Assembly (NCBI GenBank): GCA_947462335.1 | Contig: OX381704.1 | Coordinates: 29,411,955-29,475,954, forward strand | DNA: 64,000 nt | From: Harmothoe impar | Taxonomy: Eukaryota > Annelida > Polychaeta > Phyllodocida > Polynoidae | Direction: 5' to 3' | Shown: piece by piece, positions 59,266 to 64,000 of the stretch | Layout of the letters: each line of letters opens with the position of its first letter | Numbering within the stretch: position 1 is the first letter of the stretch | Position numbers and translations under genes: made by a program | Notes under the pieces: model-generated | Database searches by the model: none | What the model saw: only the letters and a program-made list of their open reading frames with translations | Told to the model about the DNA's origin: nothing

Positions 59266-61385
59266 TTGCACAAGATAAACATCACATGTTCTGTGCAATG
59301 CTTGTCGTAGCTAGCTATTGTGTGGTAAAGATACACACAGTGACCCCAGCTCGGAGTTAGTCACTCAGGTTAGCTAGTGGGGAGAAAAAAGCATCTGGAG
59401 TCATAAATCTTAGCACACCAAGCTACCCTCCCTTTTGTCACACTTTGTGTCAGGAAAAGGGTTGCAAGAGCTTTATTCTATGTGTGTTCACTATTCATGT
59501 GATCATCCTATCATATAGCTGAGTTTCAGGGAGTTCAGTATCTCTTTCTTTTCTGTGGTGTTGAAGATACCACTTATCAAGCATGACATTTTTCAGATCA
59601 TCATTATGTCTTGTTTTCAGCTGTCTGTCACATTCTGGACCAATTTGTTTAGGTTTCTTGCTTTAGGAGAGCTTAACAGGAGAATTTAACCTCTTCAGCT
59701 CTAGTAATCTTTCATTATTTCATGTCCCTTCAGCTCTGACTAAGTGGAGTATAGTTTGCTCTCACACGGCTTGCCATTTTGTTTTATATTTTTTGGTAAT
59801 TGATTTTTGGTCTTTGTGTGTGAGGTTGACACTTGTGGAGGTCTCAGCATTAGGGCTGCAGTATTGTTTCCATATATACCTATATATTTTGGGAGCTAGC
59901 AGAATACCACCTCTCTTTTCACCCTTTCCAGGTAGTTCGCCTGTAGATTCCCTGTAGGTATGAGTCTGACAGGGTCACTTTTGGTTGAGATTTATAAAAC
60001 ACCCTGATAAGAGAATGAGATACCATGGTGGGTACTTCATCCATAGATATTCCCCATATCTGTTGAAAGGATCAGCGGTTATTCATGCTTCTCACTGTAA
60101 CCAGCGCAAGCTTCCCACAGAGCTCCTATAGTGAAGAAACAGGAGGGATCTTGTACCCATGATCACCATGTGCACTCTGGCAAAGCATCTCCAGTAAGAT
60201 CTTGGTTGTTCTTTCTGAACATAGTTTATCACTGGAAAACTATGGTATGTGGGAATCTGGTACCAAGCTAAACTTATATAGATATTCCATTGACAGAACT
60301 AACATGGCCACACATACTAAGTTACCAGAGTCATCAGGCTATATGATCTTTCAACTTTGCCAACCCTTGCATGTTTCACCATTGCTAAATGCAGCTAAGA
60401 CCTATGACTAGCTATCAGTATCATCAATAAATGCCCAATCTAACAGTCTATACGAAGACCTGCCGGACACCGGCTATAGCCGGCAAAAAGTCTGCCAGTC
60501 CGGCAGAAGGAGAGCTACTGCCAGCCTGAATGGCTGGCTGTATTCTCGACATTCTTGCCTACATGCCAGTTTATACGGCTTGTAAATAAGTAGCCACTAT
60601 AAGCAGCCCTGTCTCCCGGACAGGGCTGCTTGGAACCCCAGATTCAAAAGTGGAGTAAAGCTCCGATCACATTAAAAACGCCACCTATCTGCCAATATCT
60701 TTTGATATATAGAAAGGATATTGCATAAGAGAGGCCGATCACATCAATGAAGAAGTGATCGGATATTTATAAATATGTTACAGACAAGTTTGTTGATGTG
60801 AATGTGACTCAAAGGGCACTGGCGGCCATTTTGACGTCTATCTGATATGGGTTGTTGCCATGGGAAAGTTAGTAGCAACCCCTAGTGACACTCCACAAAT
60901 GGCAATACGGTCACCTCAATCTGTAAACTCACACCGTCTATAGACTGCAGTGACACAGATGATACTTAATCTAGTAAATAATTGGACCATTATTAAGGTT
61001 TCTACAACATAAAACAGAAAGCTGGAACATATTCTGTAAAATTCTCCAGTATTTTTTATACTAAGTTGATCTATATAACTACAACATAGAGGGGAACCCT
61101 ATTCAACAACATTGTCAGTACAAACATTTGCTTTATATTTCATTTTTAAATAGCAAGATTTTACTCCAATATCACAGTCTGCAAAAATTAAGCCGGGCAT
61201 GCAGCGAAAAAAATCTGCAGGGCCGAATGTCCTGCATGGTGAAAAAGTTTTTGTATAGACTGATTTAACAGTATAATTTAGCAACAATCTATTTGGCTAA
61301 CTCTTTTAACACTTAGTCTTAGAGCTATAAATCAAATAATTCCCAAATATGAAACAGTAAACAGCCACTCTATAATTAATTTCAG
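59266..61385. other. Sequence without recognised genes
   Basis: AT-rich sequence with short featureless frames. A small palindromic patch lies near 60,465-60,640 (ccggctatagccggc and ctgtctcccggacaggg). No exon is called. Confidence 0.45.
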
Positions 61386-61527
61386 TGTGACGAGCATTTG
61401 CTTGCTGGCACAGATATGACCAAATCCCTCTTGTGTAACATGGATGAGCAGCCACTGACATTCACTGACATGGCTGACACTGACAGTAGAGCAGACCAAC
61501 CAGTGACACAGTACAGTGTTTTGACAG
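61386..61527 (+). CDS. Internal coding exon of an unidentified plus-strand gene
   Basis: The exon is bounded by a textbook acceptor (TATAATTAATTTCAG) and donor (ACAG/GTAAGT). It is open in phase 0 in, phase 1 out. It encodes 47 residues with several acidic clusters (CDEHLLAGTDM, DMADTDSRADQ). I do not recognise a domain. No neighbouring exon could be placed with confidence, so the gene may extend to either side of the window's right part. Confidence 0.55.
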
Positions 61528-62400
61528 GTAAGTGTGCCCTTGTCCGAGCGCAGAACTCCTCTGACCTCAAAATAAACTAACGCAATCCACTCAATACTTT
61601 GAACATACAAAAGCATAGATTATATATAGTCTACTAGCCAGTTTAGTAAACAGCGCATTACTCACAGGTGGTTATGTCAGGACAGGAAATGACCGCCGAG
61701 GTCCGCGATATTCGTGGAAGCCACTCGGGACAAGTGCAACACGACCGAGGCGAGTAGGCAGGGACCGCGGGCTAGACTAGCAACCGTCACAACTCACCCA
61801 CTGAATTTCTCAGATATTTTGTTATGTCTCACTGTCGGCATATACATGGTGTAATAATTATGTAGACTACATGCATCGGGCAATTTTTCTGGTGATATCA
61901 ATCTACTCCCGAGGTCTATGTTAGGAAATAAGATGACCTGCTTAGTCCTTTTGCTAAAACAGAAATATGGCTCCTCGAGGAAGCCACATCGTCGTTCACT
62001 GTCAGTGAGCGAAAACGTAAACATTGATAGCAGGCTAGGAAGCTACCCATTCACTCCTCTCCACAATTAAACCAACAATGTTGAGCTGTGCAACCTTTCA
62101 TTTGGTGTAGACGGAATTCATTGAATTTGTTATTTGGTCTCTCATGTAACACTTAAACTACATATCGGCCACCAACATTTGGCACACGCACCGATCGCTC
62201 GCGAAAACCCTTCTGCCATGACCCTGTCCGTCTGCCGTGTTGACGGTGTTTTCCCTCCGTTCATGGACACCATGGCGCACGCAAGAGTAATATCAGCCAC
62301 TCACCTCAACATGGGCAATATATTTCTCGATCTATCTCCAAAATAATATCCTCATGTCCTTCTAGTGTATGGTATCCTAAGAGTTTTGTATGGCGGTGCT
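61528..62400. other. CpG-richer sequence without assigned exon
   Basis: GC and CpG content rise here (for example ccgaggtccgcgat near 61,700 and ccgatcgctcgcg near 62,190). A minus-strand frame at 61,794-62,024 has no recognised motif. The region may hold promoter or first-exon sequence. Confidence 0.35.
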
Positions 62401-62409
62401 CCTTTGTAG

Positions 62410-62700
62410 GATAAACCAAAATGGCGGACGGACGTTGTAGGTGTTGTGGTACCCGGTACGTCATTTGTTAGCACCACATCCGGGCCATTTATATAAAACC
62501 ATGGGTCATCTGATCCTCAAAATCTTGATTTTTCACAAATTTGAACATGTAAAAGACATTGGGCATATATGTAATGTCTTATCCAGAGTGTTTAAACCAT
62601 TCTTTTTGATCCTGGAAGCAAAGAGACAGATTTGGCAAGATCGTGACGTCAGCTCATAATGTGACGTCACAACGAGCGGCTGTCTTTTTCGTTCTAGAAT
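62410..62700. promoter_or_regulatory. Promoter-like segment with YY1-type site and two CREs
   Basis: AAAATGGCGGAC at about 62,418 matches the YY1-type motif of many housekeeping promoters. Two palindromic cAMP-response elements, TGACGTCA, lie at 62,644-62,651 and 62,662-62,669, 18 bp apart start to start. The segment could drive the minus-strand gene (first coding exon at 49 kb) or a gene to the right. Confidence 0.5.
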
Positions 62701-62759
62701 CATATTCAAGCAATTTTATTTACATTCTTTCTATTCTCAACATGACAACAGCTACAGGA

Positions 62760-63760
62760 GGATCATGATCCCACATCCCGCAAACAAAGCAAGGCCCTAT
62801 TTCTGCAACATTTTGGGCATAGACTTGCTCTCGACCACGGCTTCTCAATATTTGTGATTGCTGTAAGGAGTGAGCGCCCCGCCACACCCGCGTTGAGCGT
62901 ACCGTGACCGCGACTCGGGGAGGCGAGCAGACAGCAGCAGCAGAGCGGACACCGAAAATCGGATAACCTAGATCTACCAGCCCGACGGATCTCCACCACC
63001 AAGCATATTTTGCGGCGCCTTCTCCGGGAGCCCTTAGATACTGTAAAGCTCTGCATTAGTTGCAAGCATTTGACCAGTAGTACAGTATCTATTACTAGTC
63101 CGACAGAAGTCTGACAGAATGGAGGCATCATTGATGGCATCAAGAAATTGGCGGGCCATCAAGGTTCAAGGTGACTCCAGAGGGGTTTTTCGGCGACCTG
63201 GTGACCTGGGCTCCCGGGGGCGGGGGGGGGGGGGGCACATGAATTTTTTTTGGCATGCGTGTGCGGCTGGACCTCTGACAAAACTTGTTAGGGCGATTTT
63301 GATGCCCAAAAATTACCCCTTGCGAAGGATTTTGTTGAAAACTGTGACATTTTTTGTGAAAACTGGCAAATCTTGGTGAAAACACAGACATTTTTGTGAA
63401 AAGTAGACTCTTGTTAGGGCGATTTTCATGAAAGTGGACCCTTTCTAGGGCGATTTTTCTTTGAAAAGTGGACCCTTGTTAGGGCGATTTTGTAGAAAAA
63501 GTACCCTTCCCAGCCGCACACATGTGTATACAAAATATAGGCCTACTAAGACTTAGTCTAAGTGCCCCCCCCCGGGCCTGGGCTATTTTCCGGGCGACTT
63601 TTCGACCTGGGGCAACAATTTAATGACATTGGACTAGAGTATTGAGGAACATTTGGGTAATATCGTCACTAGGTGCGCGATGTTACCCATATTTACCCTA
63701 CTGTGGTTATCGGATAGATGGCCCACCATGGGTCACTATCCCTCAAATAACGGATGAAAG
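62760..63760. other. Sequence without recognised genes, with a 'ttagggcgatttt' repeat
   Basis: At 63,285-63,505 the unit ttagggcgatttt(g/c)atgaaa followed by gtggaccct occurs about four times. No exon is called. Confidence 0.5.
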
Positions 63761-63767
63761 AAAAGTT

Positions 63768-63837
63768 GAGTCCCACAGGGGCCGAACCCGGCCGCTCTGC
63801 TCAGAGTAGAGAATGCTAACCACTACCGTGATTCTCC
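63768..63837 (-). repeat. tRNA-Gln-like SINE head, copy 1
   Basis: On minus, the A-box region GGTAGTGGTTAGCATT, a CUG-anticodon loop within CTCTGAG, and a T-arm with GGGTTCGGCCCC are spaced as in a tRNA. The 5' acceptor part is decayed. The 3' flank gactcaacttttc matches the flank of copy 2, so both belong to one SINE family. Confidence 0.7.
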
Positions 63838-63926
63838 AAACTAAGAGAAACGCATCTGCTCAAGTACCAATACAAGATCTGTGGAATCCTGGTCATGACA
63901 ACAGTGTAAAGGGTCGCCGAAAAGTC

Positions 63927-63998
63927 GGGTCCCACAGGGAATCAAACCTCAACCCCTCTGCTCAGAGTAGAAAATGCTAACCACTACACCATGGAACC
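63927..63998 (-). repeat. tRNA-Gln-like SINE head, copy 2
   Basis: On minus, GGTTCCATGGTGTAGTGGTT is nearly the start of animal tRNA-Gln. The anticodon loop CTCTGAG gives CUG (Gln). The acceptor stem GGTTCC pairs partly with GGGACC. The B-box GGTTTGATTCC is intact. One mismatch sits at the anticodon stem base. It could be a diverged tRNA gene, but the similar copy 90 bp away and the shared 3' flank favour a SINE. Confidence 0.7.
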
Positions 63999-64000
63999 AG

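Overview
This is a window of animal nuclear DNA, most likely from an aquatic invertebrate. It has intron-split genes with GT-AG junctions, very long introns, abundant micro- and minisatellites, many small palindromic transposons, tRNA-derived SINEs, and decayed LINE, Copia and Gypsy-type retroelements. No bacterial-style operons, ribosome binding sites, CRISPR arrays or rRNA genes are visible. All exon calls are hand-made from splice sites, reading phase and motif recognition, without transcripts or database searches.

The main gene lies on the minus strand from about 49,074 down to 2,451. Its exons are 48,987-49,074, 40,296-40,332, 39,613-39,860, 37,198-37,350, 6,266-6,433, 5,064-5,223 and 2,451-4,498, with a possible extra exon at 12,923-13,039. 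All phases match, giving a protein of about 955 residues. Exons at 39.6, 37.2 and 6.3 kb resemble consecutive parts of the DNA-binding domain of the NRF1 / P3A2 / Erect wing family. The large last exon instead carries a C2HC finger, nuclear localisation signals, a second zinc finger and two SUMO-interaction-like motifs. I do not recognise this combination. It would be a nuclear, sequence-specific DNA-binding regulator.

The introns hold most of the window. 12.2-12.55 kb is a 56-bp minisatellite. 12.9-14.15 kb is a GC-rich, promoter-like block. 14.45-15.24 kb is a 41-bp tandem array made of AP-1, Maf-type and TGACG motifs, followed at 15,591-15,600 by a perfect NRF1 palindrome core. About 20.8-31.4 kb is a degenerate interspersed repeat domain with several small transposons. 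43.2-47.2 kb is a 4-kb segment bounded by ~0.37-kb inverted repeats and holding a broken gene of a transposon-associated family.

Upstream of the main gene, 50.4-59.3 kb is mostly retroelement debris: a Gypsy-like fragment, two I-like LINE copies plus a solo 3' end (minus), and a Copia-like element (plus) that is itself interrupted by a 756-bp inverted-repeat transposon. An isolated plus-strand exon lies at 61,386-61,527, and a promoter-like stretch with two palindromic cAMP-response elements lies near 62.65 kb. The right edge ends with two tRNA-Gln-like SINE heads.
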